Assembly: GCA_010692425.1 (NCBI GenBank)
Contig: JAAHHJ010000019.1
Span: forward strand, 1 to 64,000
Length of the DNA stretch: 64,000 nt
Direction: 5' to 3'
DNA from: Symploca sp. SIO3C6
GTDB lineage: Bacteria; Cyanobacteriota; Cyanobacteriia; Cyanobacteriales; Coleofasciculaceae
Shown here piece after piece: positions 17,546-26,026 of this stretch; the first letter of the stretch is position 1; each line of letters opens with the position of its first letter. The position numbers and the translations under genes were made by a program. The notes under the pieces are model-generated. The model had not been told where the DNA came from, made no database searches, and saw only the letters and a list, made by a program, of their open reading frames with translations.

Positions 17546-18196
17546 ATGGCAACATATACTATAGAGGTTCTAAACAATTCAGGATTTCCAAAAAGCTATG
17601 TAATTTTTTCAGCGTTACCCAAAGTCACCAAATCAGGAGAAGGTTTTGATGTATTTACTAATGCTTGGGTAACATTCAATAGCATTGGACATAATGGATT
17701 TGACATGGTAACTTATGATGACAGCATTGATGCCTATTGGGGAACAATACCGGAGGGACTCGCTCCAGGTATAATTGTTGGCTCGGGTGGATTTGTGCCT
17801 GTTGACACAACAATAGAAGATGGTGTTTCTTTTAATGGTTCAACACCGGCAGGATTTAGCTCCGTAACACCTCGTGTTGCCACCAGTGGATCATTTCAAA
17901 TCAAGGCTGAATCTGATTTTGATGCATCTAATGGTTACGTTTTTGGAATGGCAAAGCCGACAAACAGCCCTATTCCTAGCCCAGTAGCTACTTTCACTGC
18001 CGAACCCAATGATACATTTGAAGTGATTCCAGTTGTAAAATTCTTTGTATCAACTGGGTCATTTACTCAAGGAGAAATCATTGATGTCGAGTCGTTTGCG
18101 ACTACTCCAGCCGAAATTGATTTTACTGGAAGGGCTCAAACAAAGGCAATTGTGATTCAAAATTCAAAAGGCTCATTTACAGTAAAGTACGTATAG
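17546..18196 (+). CDS. Hypothetical protein (216 residues), leader paralogous to 16791 gene
   Basis: Begins MATYTIEVLNNSGFPKSYVI; AGGAGACAAT lies just before the ATG. No signal peptide or membrane segment is visible. It is rich in Gly, Ser, Thr and Pro and predicted to be mainly beta strand, with a central EGLAPGIIVGSGGFVPVDTT segment and a C-terminal QTKAIVIQNSKGSFTVKYV. It has no cysteine that I can see. I do not recognise a family. Sequence similarity to the 108-residue neighbour is confined to the upstream leader, so the proteins may differ while regulation is shared. Convergent with the downstream kinase gene across a hairpin. Confidence 0.7.
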   Translation: MATYTIEVLNNSGFPKSYVIFSALPKVTKSGEGFDVFTNAWVTFNSIGHNGFDMVTYDDSIDAYWGTIPEGLAPGIIVGSGGFVPVDTTIEDGVSFNGSTPAGFSSVTPRVATSGSFQIKAESDFDASNGYVFGMAKPTNSPIPSPVATFTAEPNDTFEVIPVVKFFVSTGSFTQGEIIDVESFATTPAEIDFTGRAQTKAIVIQNSKGSFTVKYV

Positions 18197-18266
18197 TTAT
18201 AGCGACCTGAATTCATAATCACCTAGACCCATATTAAGGCTCTAGCACACTTTTGTTGAAACTTGG

Positions 18267-18297
18267 CGATCGCGGATTTCAGTATTAACCGCGATCG
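18267..18297. terminator. Hairpin between convergent genes
   Basis: Perfect nine-base stem CGATCGCGG / CCGCGATCG with a 13-base loop, located between the convergent 17546 gene and the kinase gene. No U-run follows on either strand, so it is a possible bidirectional terminator rather than a canonical one. Its arms resemble HIP1 octamers. Confidence 0.4.
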
Positions 18298-18378
18298 TCA
18301 CAGCTATTTCATTCTAAACTGATGAAATCTCGATGTCTCATACCACTTTGCTAAGTGTTACCCAATCTAGAGAAACTA

Positions 18379-20136
18379 CTAAGGTTTAATCAAATGCTGT
18401 TCAGCTTGGCGATAGTCTCCAATCAATCTAGCTTTCCGTAAAGGCAGATAAATCAGAGTAGCAGCCAAAGGTAAATTAGTTAACGCCATAACACCCATTA
18501 TCAGAGGATTGAGGAATCCTGTACCTAAACACAATCCGAAGCTACTACCACCTGCTGTCGTCAACAGCGCTAGCCAGAGAGCAAACTCCTTGCTGAGTCG
18601 TCTTCTAATCAAGTTTTCGACAGCAATTCCAGTCACCATACCAATTATCAATCCACTTACTATTCCTACTGCTGCTCCAACTATTGCCACTTTGCCAGCA
18701 ACTGCTAAAGTTCCAGCCCAGGCCATTGCCAAGGCGGTAATCCCAAGTGCAGCGCCAGCAATAGCTGCAACAGTTGCTCCCATGTTGATTCCAGCTGCCG
18801 ACATTGCCCAAGCTGCCGCTTGCATTCCAACTGCGGCCCCAGCAGCAGTACCCAAGCCAGCTATGGCTGAATCTCCAGCCAAGGTTCCAGAGATAACGAC
18901 ACTCCAGGAAATAATCCAAGACATCATTAGAGAAAGCAAAAACTGTATAGATAGAAAACTTACTGGTAGTTTTTTAGTTTTAATGGGAATTGGAGCTGTT
19001 TGAACTTGAAGGTTTAGATAATAGGTTTCTGGCAAAGAATTAGTATGCAGTAAAAGCTGACGCATAAAATTTTTTCCTGCCATCAACTTGCTGGTATCAA
19101 CGCTAATTTTGCACTCAGTTTGATTGCTTTCAAATTCTACTGGCTGCACTGAAATCCAGTTGTGGTAGTTAGGGTTATGTGGTGGATCGCTTAGATGAGC
19201 AGCAACTTCCCATCTACCGGCAAGCATTGTCTCAGGAACTGCATTATTAATTGTGATTACTTGAGTTAATTTTTCGCCCAATTTTGTTGCTTTTAGTTCC
19301 AAATTGATTTGACTAAGTTTTACCTCAGGCACACGTATGGGGTGAACTGGCATTGCTTCTAAAGCAGCAAAAGCATTAGAATAGCGGTCTGTATATCTAG
19401 GTTCAACCATTTTTTCCAGCCACTTAATCCATTGGAAATTGAGCTTGGTAACTAGATGCTTAAAACTAACTCGATAGTTAATATCCACTAACTGACCAAT
19501 TTCATTAGATTTAGTTGCTGTCAGCAAGCAAATTAAGGTCATACCTAAACTATAGATATCCGAGGATTCAGTAACTTGGTGATTAAATATTTGCTCTGGT
19601 GGCATAAACCCCAAGGTTCCTTTGACTACGCTGCTGATACCAATTTCACCATCACCAACTCTAGCGAACCCAAAATCTACGAGATAGACATTCAATTTTT
19701 CATCGACTAAGATATTTTCTGGTTTAATATCTCGATGAATCACCGGAGGAATTCGGCTTTGTAGATAAATTAAAATTTCCAATAAAGAAACAGCTATTTG
19801 TTTAATATCATCAGCATTAAAACTGCGTGTCATCCCTAAAGAAGAAGCATGTTTATATTCCTGTACCATGCAAAAACCATCTGGAGTTTCAAAGGAATCT
19901 AGGTAACGGGGGATACCTGAATGTTTGAGTCCTTGCAGCACCTGAATTTCTCTCTCGTGAGCGTTATAATCTGACCAACTTGAGTCAGATTTGACAAACT
20001 GAAACTGTTTAATCACCACTGGCTGACGATTTGTGATCACTCTCGCCAAGTAAGTCACTCGCCCTCCGGCACGATTAGAACCGAGTTCCTTTTCTACTTG
20101 ATAACCCTGGCATTCAAATTCTGGAAATTTATTCAT
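18379..20136 (-). CDS. Membrane Ser/Thr protein kinase with glycine/alanine-rich C-terminus
   Basis: 585 residues from the ATG at 20136. The kinase domain spans about 12-280: modified glycine loop LGSNRAGGRV, lysine K43 in VVIKQF, catalytic HRDIKPEN (134-141), DFG at 154-156, and GTLGFMPPEQ as the activation-segment end. A beta-rich, Ig-like segment follows to about 370. From about 375 to 575 the protein is hydrophobic with many GxxxG and AxxxA spacings, giving perhaps six or more membrane segments that pack tightly. This places it in the membrane with the kinase in the cytosol. A GTG at 20217 would add 27 poorly conserved residues and overlap a palindrome. Substrates unknown; divergent from the GHL10 gene. 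Confidence 0.85.
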   Translation of the reverse strand: MNKFPEFECQGYQVEKELGSNRAGGRVTYLARVITNRQPVVIKQFQFVKSDSSWSDYNAHEREIQVLQGLKHSGIPRYLDSFETPDGFCMVQEYKHASSLGMTRSFNADDIKQIAVSLLEILIYLQSRIPPVIHRDIKPENILVDEKLNVYLVDFGFARVGDGEIGISSVVKGTLGFMPPEQIFNHQVTESSDIYSLGMTLICLLTATKSNEIGQLVDINYRVSFKHLVTKLNFQWIKWLEKMVEPRYTDRYSNAFAALEAMPVHPIRVPEVKLSQINLELKATKLGEKLTQVITINNAVPETMLAGRWEVAAHLSDPPHNPNYHNWISVQPVEFESNQTECKISVDTSKLMAGKNFMRQLLLHTNSLPETYYLNLQVQTAPIPIKTKKLPVSFLSIQFLLSLMMSWIISWSVVISGTLAGDSAIAGLGTAAGAAVGMQAAAWAMSAAGINMGATVAAIAGAALGITALAMAWAGTLAVAGKVAIVGAAVGIVSGLIIGMVTGIAVENLIRRRLSKEFALWLALLTTAGGSSFGLCLGTGFLNPLIMGVMALTNLPLAATLIYLPLRKARLIGDYRQAEQHLIKP

Positions 20137-20240
20137 ATTTATCAATTTAGAAGAATTTATGCAGATTCTATGACTTTCTTTTATGATGAGCTTAACCTCA
20201 TTTTGAGGTAGCTGCACCTAATGATAAAAGTAAAGTTTTC

Positions 20241-21344
20241 ATGAAGATACGTGGCGTTTGGCTAACCAATGTTGATAGCCAAATTTTGAATTCCAAACAA
20301 CATCTTACTGAAGCCATACAATTTTTGGCGAACACAGGATTTAATACAATATTCCCTGTTGTTTGGAATAAAGGATTTACTCTGTATTGCTCTCAGGTTA
20401 TGAAGGATAATTTTGGTGTCGATTTTGAAATTGATCCTAAATATCAACAACAAGATCGAGATCCTTTACTAGAAGTAGTTGAGGCAGCCAGAACAGTTAA
20501 ACTCAAGGTCATTCCTTGGTTTGAATATGGATTTGCCTATTCTCATGAGATTTTAAAAGACCAACGCAAACAACAATTTCAGAAAAATTTGTATGATAAA
20601 GGATGGATTGCTTATGATCAACACCAAAAATCCCTGAAAAAGAACGGCTTTGAGTGGCTCAATGCACTTGATCCCGAAGTGCAAAATTTTATTTTGGATC
20701 TGATGCTAGAAGTTGTTGAAAACTATGATGTGGATGGTATACAGGGCGATGATAGAGTACCTGCATTTCCATCTGAAGGTGGCTATGACCAGAAAACAAA
20801 GCAACAATTTTGTCAAAAGTTTGGTGAAGAACCGCCACTAAACACTAAAGATAAAGTATGGTTACAGTGGCGTGCTGATCGTCTTACTGATTTTTTGGCT
20901 CAGCTTTACCAAAAAATTAAAGCTATTAATCCAAATTTGATTATGTCAATAGCTCCCCACCCCTTTAAATTTGGCTTTCAAGAATATCTTCAAGACTGTC
21001 CAACTTGGCTCAAATTGGGCTTAGTTGACATCATTCATCCCCAGCTTTATCGCCGCAATTTGAAAGACTATAAAACTCTTGCTAAGGAAATTATGAATCA
21101 GTTAACAGCTGACCAATTGTCAAAGCTCTCACCTGGTATCTTAATAAAAGTAGGTAATTTTAGAATTAGCGCTAATGATTTATGGAAAATTATTGAATAT
21201 AATCGCCAGTCTGGGATTCAAGGAGAAGTGTTCTTTTTTTACGAGGGTCTGCGAGCAAATAACAGTGAATTAGCCAAAGTTTTGCATAAAAATAACTACT
21301 GTGAAGCCTCTACCATTTTTAAAGAGCAAGGGCTTTATGATTAG
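20241..21344 (+). CDS. GHL10-type glycoside hydrolase-like protein
   Basis: 367 residues of the family 10-like hydrolase group (GHL10, formerly DUF187), a TIM-barrel family thought to cleave surface or wall polysaccharides. It starts MKIRGVWLTNVDSQILNSKQ, the typical entry strand. Further motifs are NTIFPVVWNKGFTLY, VKLKVIPWFEYGF, NYDVDGIQGDDRVPAFPSEG with acidic candidates for catalysis, and IMSIAPHPFKF. No signal peptide is visible, unlike many members, so it may act in the cytoplasm or the start may be wrong. The gene is divergent from the membrane kinase with a short spacer. A GTAATAA heptamer array begins just after the stop. Confidence 0.8.
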   Translation: MKIRGVWLTNVDSQILNSKQHLTEAIQFLANTGFNTIFPVVWNKGFTLYCSQVMKDNFGVDFEIDPKYQQQDRDPLLEVVEAARTVKLKVIPWFEYGFAYSHEILKDQRKQQFQKNLYDKGWIAYDQHQKSLKKNGFEWLNALDPEVQNFILDLMLEVVENYDVDGIQGDDRVPAFPSEGGYDQKTKQQFCQKFGEEPPLNTKDKVWLQWRADRLTDFLAQLYQKIKAINPNLIMSIAPHPFKFGFQEYLQDCPTWLKLGLVDIIHPQLYRRNLKDYKTLAKEIMNQLTADQLSKLSPGILIKVGNFRISANDLWKIIEYNRQSGIQGEVFFFYEGLRANNSELAKVLHKNNYCEASTIFKEQGLYD

Positions 21345-21351
21345 AAGACGG

Positions 21352-21410
21352 TAAGTAATAAGTAATAAGTAATAAGTAATAAGTAATAAGTAATAAGTAA
21401 TAAGTAATAA
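21352..21410. repeat. GTAATAA heptamer array, about 8 copies
   Basis: Perfect tandem GTAATAA heptamers immediately downstream of the GHL10 gene. Matches arrays at 51805-51898 and 61243-61312. Short tandemly repeated heptamers (STRR) are known in filamentous cyanobacteria. Confidence 0.95.
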
Positions 21411-21455
21411 ATTTAGCTTTGATTGGTACAGAGGCTGGTGTACCAATTCTTTCTC

Positions 21456-21512
21456 CGCGTCTCCCCATCTCCGCGTCTCCCCATCTCCCCATCTCCCCAT
21501 CTCCCTCTCTCC
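21456..21512. repeat. CCCATCTC / CCGCGTCT low-complexity repeat block
   Basis: Alternating CTCCGCGTCTCC and CTCCCCATCTCC units in the spacer before crtH. The same repeat family occurs at 38979-39014, in the rca coding sequence at about 49271-49365, and after rca at 49684-49724. The remaining spacer to 21735 shows no gene. Confidence 0.85.
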
Positions 21513-21735
21513 CCATCATTGAAAATCTTTGCGGCTAGTGTTGACATAGATTTTCAATAAGGGTATATTGTTTTTCAGTGTTCTCCTCTCAGTAAGTAAG
21601 GATCGGCAGGTGGGACCAGTAACCAAAGTAGTGGGCTGGTTTCCACTTTTTTATATTTAGCTATTAGTTCTAATTCAAGCTAGAAACGCTAAACTCAGAC
21701 TTGTTTAAGATTTAGAGCAATTAAGAGCTGATTCC

Positions 21736-23289
21736 ATGCCTGCTGCTTCCCACACTAGCTCATTGAGCAATAAACCTGATTCTGTTCGAGAAACTTCAGT
21801 CTTTGATGTTATTGTCATTGGTTCCGGTATTGGAGGGTTAGTCACGGCTACTCAGCTAGCAGCCAAAGGTGCAAAGGTACTAGTATTGGAGCGCTACTTA
21901 ATTCCTGGTGGCAGTGCTGGTTACTTTGAGCGAGAAGGCTATCGCTTTGATGTTGGGGCATCGATGATTTTTGGGTTTGGCACTGAGGGGACGACAAATC
22001 TACTTACTAGAGCTCTTGAAGCTGTCAATGTCAGCTTGGAAACTATTGCTGATCCTGTGCAGATCCATTATCATCTGCCAAGGGGTTTGGAATTAAAAGT
22101 TCATAAAGATTATGAGAAATTTTTGCAAGAACTGATAATTCATTTTCCTCATCAACGGCAGGGGATTCGCAAATTTTACGACGAGTGCTGGCAGGTGTTT
22201 AACTGCCTGAATGCAATGGAGTTGCTTTCCCTGGAAGAGCCTAGGTATCTGACAAGGGTATTTTTCCAGCATCCCTTGGCTTGTTTGGGCTTAGTGAAGT
22301 ACTTACCCCAGAATGCGGGTGACATTGCTCGCAAGTATATTAGTGACCCTCAGTTACTCCAATTTCTTGATATGGAGTGCTATTGTTGGTCAGTGGTACC
22401 TGCCCAGAAAACGCCGATGATTAATGCTGGTATGGTTTTCTCGGATCGGCACTACGGTGGTATCAATTACCCTAAGGGTGGTGTAGGGCAAATTGCCCAA
22501 AGATTGGTGGAGGGATTGCAACAAGCAGGTAGTCAGATTCAGTATAAAGCTAGGGTGACGAAAATTATCGTCGAAAAGGGCAAAGCAGTAGGTGTTGCTT
22601 TGGCAAATGGTCAAGAATATCGAGCTAAGCGGATAGTTTCCAATTGTACGCGCTGGGATACCTTTGAGAAATTGTTGCCAGTGGAGGAGATGCCAGCAGC
22701 TGAGAAGAGATGGCGTCAGCGTTATCAGAAGTCACCAAGTTTCTTGAGTTTGCACTTGGGAGTTAATGCTGAAATTTTGCCAGCAGGTACAGAATGTCAC
22801 CACATTTTGCTCGAAGACTGGGAAAAGATGGAGGATGAGCAAGGCACAATTTTTGTTTCGATTCCGACACTACTGGATCCAGATTTAGCGCCAGCAGGGC
22901 ATCATATTATTCATACTTTTACTCCCAGTTGGATTGAAAATTGGCAAGGATTATCTAATAGTGAGTATCAGCAGAAAAAGGAACAGGCAGCTGAAAGTTT
23001 AATTGAGCGTTTGGAGGCAATTTTCCCTGGTTTAAGCCAGGGTTTAGATTATCAGGAAATCGGTACACCTAGGACTCATCGGCGCTTTTTGGGGCGTGAG
23101 GATGGCACTTATGGAGCAATTCCCCGCCGCAAGTTGATGGGATTGTTGGGGATGCCTTTTAATCGTACAGCTATTGACCAATTGTATTGTGTGGGGGATA
23201 GTACTTTTCCTGGGCAGGGGTTGAATGCGGTGGCTTTTTCAGGTTTTGCCTGTGCTCATCGAATTGCAGTAGATTTAGGTCTTAGATGA
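21736..23289 (+). CDS. crtH: Carotenoid isomerase (prolycopene isomerase)
   Basis: 517-residue FAD protein that turns poly-cis carotenes to all-trans lycopene in the cyanobacterial/plant pathway, peripheral to the thylakoid membrane. The N-terminal dinucleotide-binding motif is [20 protein letters not shown], followed by [20 protein letters not shown] and [11 protein letters not shown]. The C-terminal FAD closure is [20 protein letters not shown]. The segments [20 protein letters not shown] and [18 protein letters not shown] separate CrtH from CrtI desaturases. Length agrees with CrtH. It has its own promoter region after the repeat-rich spacer; downstream the oxidoreductase gene is 257 bp away and probably independent. 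Confidence 0.93.
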   Translation: MPAASHTSSLSNKPDSVRETSVFDVIVIGSGIGGLVTATQLAAKGAKVLVLERYLIPGGSAGYFEREGYRFDVGASMIFGFGTEGTTNLLTRALEAVNVSLETIADPVQIHYHLPRGLELKVHKDYEKFLQELIIHFPHQRQGIRKFYDECWQVFNCLNAMELLSLEEPRYLTRVFFQHPLACLGLVKYLPQNAGDIARKYISDPQLLQFLDMECYCWSVVPAQKTPMINAGMVFSDRHYGGINYPKGGVGQIAQRLVEGLQQAGSQIQYKARVTKIIVEKGKAVGVALANGQEYRAKRIVSNCTRWDTFEKLLPVEEMPAAEKRWRQRYQKSPSFLSLHLGVNAEILPAGTECHHILLEDWEKMEDEQGTIFVSIPTLLDPDLAPAGHHIIHTFTPSWIENWQGLSNSEYQQKKEQAAESLIERLEAIFPGLSQGLDYQEIGTPRTHRRFLGREDGTYGAIPRRKLMGLLGMPFNRTAIDQLYCVGDSTFPGQGLNAVAFSGFACAHRIAVDLGLR

Positions 23290-23546
23290 AGGCTACGAGG
23301 CAGGGGGCAGAGGGCAGAAGGTTTTTTTCCAATTGGCATTAATCTTCTGCCTTAAGGATGTCTCTAAAAAAACTTTGAAAGGGCTGCTTGGGGTTAAGAG
23401 AATATCAAGTGCCGGATCAAAGAAGTTGATAAATAAATTTTGTTTTGGGGTTTTGTCCCTCTATTTTCATTGTTATTTAATACTAAAAATTCTAGTACCT
23501 AAGATGGGATTCAGGTAAGCTAGAAAATAAATATTCTACGATCGCA

Positions 23547-25802
23547 ATGAATTCCTCCCAACAAACACCTCAATCCGGTGGGGGCTTACCGGTAATTCAA
23601 TATTGGGCTCAACAATCTCTATCTCCTCAAGGCATAAAACTTTGGCAAACTTTAAATCACAAAAGTGCCTGTTTGTCTTGTGCTTGGGGAACAGGTGGAC
23701 AAAAAGGTGGGTTTGTCAATGAAGCTGGAGAATATTTGCAACGCTGTGCTAAAAGTGTTGAGGCGATCGCAGCAGAATTGCAACCTCCAATCAGCAAAGA
23801 ATTTTGGCAGCAATACAGTTTAGCCCAATTACAGCAATTAACTTCTCAAGAGTGTGATCGCTTGGGAAGACTTAGTTATCCTCTACTTTTAGAAGCAGGA
23901 AAATCTCATTATCGGCGTATCTGTTGGGAAGAGGTTTATAATCTTGCTGATCAAGCATTTCGCCAACCAGGTGAGCGCCTTGCCAGTTATAGTTCTGGAC
24001 GTTCTTCTAATGAAGCTGCCTATCTTCTACAATTATTTATGCGGGCAACCGGAAGTAATAATCTTGCCGACTGTTCTGATCTTTGTCATGCTGCCTCGGG
24101 AGTGGGTTTAAAACAAGTGTTTGGCTCGGGAACTTCGATGGTTAGTTTGGAGAGTTTAAAACATTCTGACTGTGTGGTGTTAATTGGTTCTAATGCTCCG
24201 GCTAACCATCCTCGCTTGATGAATGAGTTAATTAAACTGCGCGATCGCGGTGGTAAAGTTATTATTATTAATCCCCAATTAGAAATTGGTTTAGTTAAGT
24301 TCGCATCTCCAGCCTTTCCGATTAAATCGCTACTCAAAGGCGGTTCTAATATTTCAACTCTATACTTGCAATTAATCCCTGGCAGCGATACAGCATTGTT
24401 TATCGGCTTGCAAAAAGCGGCTATTGAACAGAATTTAATTAAACTTAATTATTTGCAGGCTTATACTGAAGGTTGGGAAGATGTTTTAAATTACGCACGT
24501 GAGCAATCTTGGCAAACAATTATCAATAGTTGCGGCTTATCTCAAGAAGAAATTGAAGAAGCAGCCTATGTAATCGGAACCTCAGAAAAAGTTGTTTTTG
24601 CTTGGGCAATGGGAATTACTCAACAAGCGAATGGAGTCGATAACGTTCGCAGTATTGCCAACACAGCTTTAATCACAGGCAATGCCGGAAAATTAGGGAC
24701 AGGAACCATGCCCATTCGCGGACATTCCAACGTACAGGGCGTAGGTTCGATGGGAGTAACTGTACGCTTGCGCCAAGAAATTAAACAAGCACTTTCGCAA
24801 CTTTTAGGACATTCTTTAAATGAAACTCAAGGTTACGATACTCGCGCTTTAATTGATGCGGCTCATGCAGGTAAAATTGATACACTTTTTTGTTTGGGAG
24901 GGAATATTTATGCAGCTAACCCAGACTTAAAGCAAGCACGAGAAGCACTAGCTCAAATTCAGACTATTTTCTACGTTGCCACGAAACCTAATTTAGGACA
25001 TTTCCATGGTTTGGCTAAACAAAACACTTTAATTTTACCAGTTTTTAATCGCTTTGAAAATCCCCACAAAACCACTACGGAATCTGGTAATAATTTTGTG
25101 CGACTTAATGATGAAGGAAAAAGTCATTTAATACCACAAAATTCTAGCCTAGTTTCGGAAGTAGAATTAATCACAGAAATTGCTGCTCGCCGTCACGGAG
25201 AACACCCGATTGAGTGGCGTAAACTCCAAGATACTCAATATGTTCGACAGTTGATTGCCAAAACTATCCCAGGCTACGAAAAAATAGGAGAAATTGATGA
25301 AGAACAAGAAGAATTTACTATTCCGGGACGTATTTTTACAGAACTTAAATTTGCCACTGCTTCAGGTAAGGCAAACATGAAGATTACGCCACTACCTGAT
25401 TTATCTTTACCTGACTGGCAATCTTTTGATATTCCTGAAAATTGTCGTAACTTAGTACTTATTTTAGGCAGTGGTCGCAGTTATGCGCAACACAATACAG
25501 TCGTCTATCGCACAGCAGATAAATATCGAGGGATGCCCCATAGATATTGTATTTTAATGAATGTGGCGGACGTAAAAAAAGCTGGATTTAGGGAACATGA
25601 AAAAGTCAATGTTAAAGGAGATGGAGGAGAATTAAAAGACATCGAAATTATCTGCGGTGCGATACGTGAAGGGGCTGCATTTATGTTTTATCCAGAAGCC
25701 AATATTTTATTTAAGGCGAAGATTGATCCCCAAAGTGGTACACCGGGTTATAAACGAGTTCCTATTTGTGTTTATAGCTTGAAATCAATGACGGAAAGAT
25801 AG
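23547..25802 (+). CDS. FdhF/YdeP family molybdopterin oxidoreductase
   Basis: 751 residues of the molybdopterin oxidoreductase superfamily, YdeP-like branch. The N-terminal ACLSCAWG (C42, C45) is the reduced cysteine motif of this branch, replacing the four-cysteine [4Fe-4S] site of true formate dehydrogenases. SGRSSNEAAYLLQLFMRATG and DCSDLCHAASGVGL follow; the cysteine there is a possible Mo ligand. VKLRDRGGKVIIINP-like and GTGTMPIRGHSNVQGVGSMG bind the cofactor. The C-terminal domain (LVLILGSGRSYAQHNTVVYR, FREHEKVNVKGDGGELKDIE) is the expected dinucleotide-binding fold. The substrate of YdeP proteins is not established; some are tied to acid resistance. No fdhD or electron partner is adjacent. 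Confidence 0.85.
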   Translation: MNSSQQTPQSGGGLPVIQYWAQQSLSPQGIKLWQTLNHKSACLSCAWGTGGQKGGFVNEAGEYLQRCAKSVEAIAAELQPPISKEFWQQYSLAQLQQLTSQECDRLGRLSYPLLLEAGKSHYRRICWEEVYNLADQAFRQPGERLASYSSGRSSNEAAYLLQLFMRATGSNNLADCSDLCHAASGVGLKQVFGSGTSMVSLESLKHSDCVVLIGSNAPANHPRLMNELIKLRDRGGKVIIINPQLEIGLVKFASPAFPIKSLLKGGSNISTLYLQLIPGSDTALFIGLQKAAIEQNLIKLNYLQAYTEGWEDVLNYAREQSWQTIINSCGLSQEEIEEAAYVIGTSEKVVFAWAMGITQQANGVDNVRSIANTALITGNAGKLGTGTMPIRGHSNVQGVGSMGVTVRLRQEIKQALSQLLGHSLNETQGYDTRALIDAAHAGKIDTLFCLGGNIYAANPDLKQAREALAQIQTIFYVATKPNLGHFHGLAKQNTLILPVFNRFENPHKTTTESGNNFVRLNDEGKSHLIPQNSSLVSEVELITEIAARRHGEHPIEWRKLQDTQYVRQLIAKTIPGYEKIGEIDEEQEEFTIPGRIFTELKFATASGKANMKITPLPDLSLPDWQSFDIPENCRNLVLILGSGRSYAQHNTVVYRTADKYRGMPHRYCILMNVADVKKAGFREHEKVNVKGDGGELKDIEIICGAIREGAAFMFYPEANILFKAKIDPQSGTPGYKRVPICVYSLKSMTER

Positions 25803-25825
25803 AGTTTTGAACAGAAAATAAGGAA

Positions 25826-25954
25826 TCATAAAAGCCTTCTGCCTTCTGCCTTCTGCCTTCTGCCTTTTGCGGCAAAAGCCTTGGGTAATATAATATCTGT
25901 GAGTATAAGGTTAAGGTTTTCCACTGTTAAGAGTGGTAAGTTAGGATTATTCAT
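25826..25954 (-). CDS. Possible 42-residue frame created by the 3' tandem duplication
   Basis: An ATG at 25954 overlaps the last codons of the giant gene (AATGAATAA). It opens a frame that repeats the giant protein's C-terminus as MNNPNLPLLTVENLNLILTD, then IILPKAFAAKGRRQKAEG, then stops at 25826. The tail is made of CTTCTGC-type repeat sequence. It arose from the 73-bp duplication and may be translated by coupling, but could equally be meaningless. Confidence 0.2.
   Translation of the reverse strand: MNNPNLPLLTVENLNLILTDIILPKAFAAKGRRQKAEGRRLL
25834..25872. repeat. CTTCTGC heptamer repeat
   Basis: About five tandem CTTCTGC units ending in a GGCAAAAGCC-type inverted repeat (TTTTGCGGCAAAAG). 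Located between the molybdopterin oxidoreductase and the giant gene, which converge here. Confidence 0.85.
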
Positions 25955-26026
25955 TGGGTAATATAATATCTGTGAGCGCGAGGTTAAGGTTTTCCACTGT
26001 TAAGAGTGGTAAGTTAGGATTATCCA
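25881..26026. repeat. 73-bp tandem duplication spanning the giant gene's 3' end
   Basis: Copies at 25881-25953 and 25954-26026 start TTGGGTAATATAATATCTGT and differ only in a few bases (AGTATAAGG versus AGCGCGAGG, and TATTCA versus TATCCA). The 26-residue C-terminus of the giant protein lies in the second copy. The unit is not a multiple of three, so the duplication shifts frame. Confidence 0.95.

Noticed and set aside
18509-19003. 164-codon plus-strand frame rich in Ala and Pro
   Set aside because: Antisense to the Gly/Ala-rich membrane part of the kinase gene; not protein-like.
23547-25802. Selenocysteine formate dehydrogenase
   Set aside because: No in-frame TGA; the cysteine motif is of the YdeP type.
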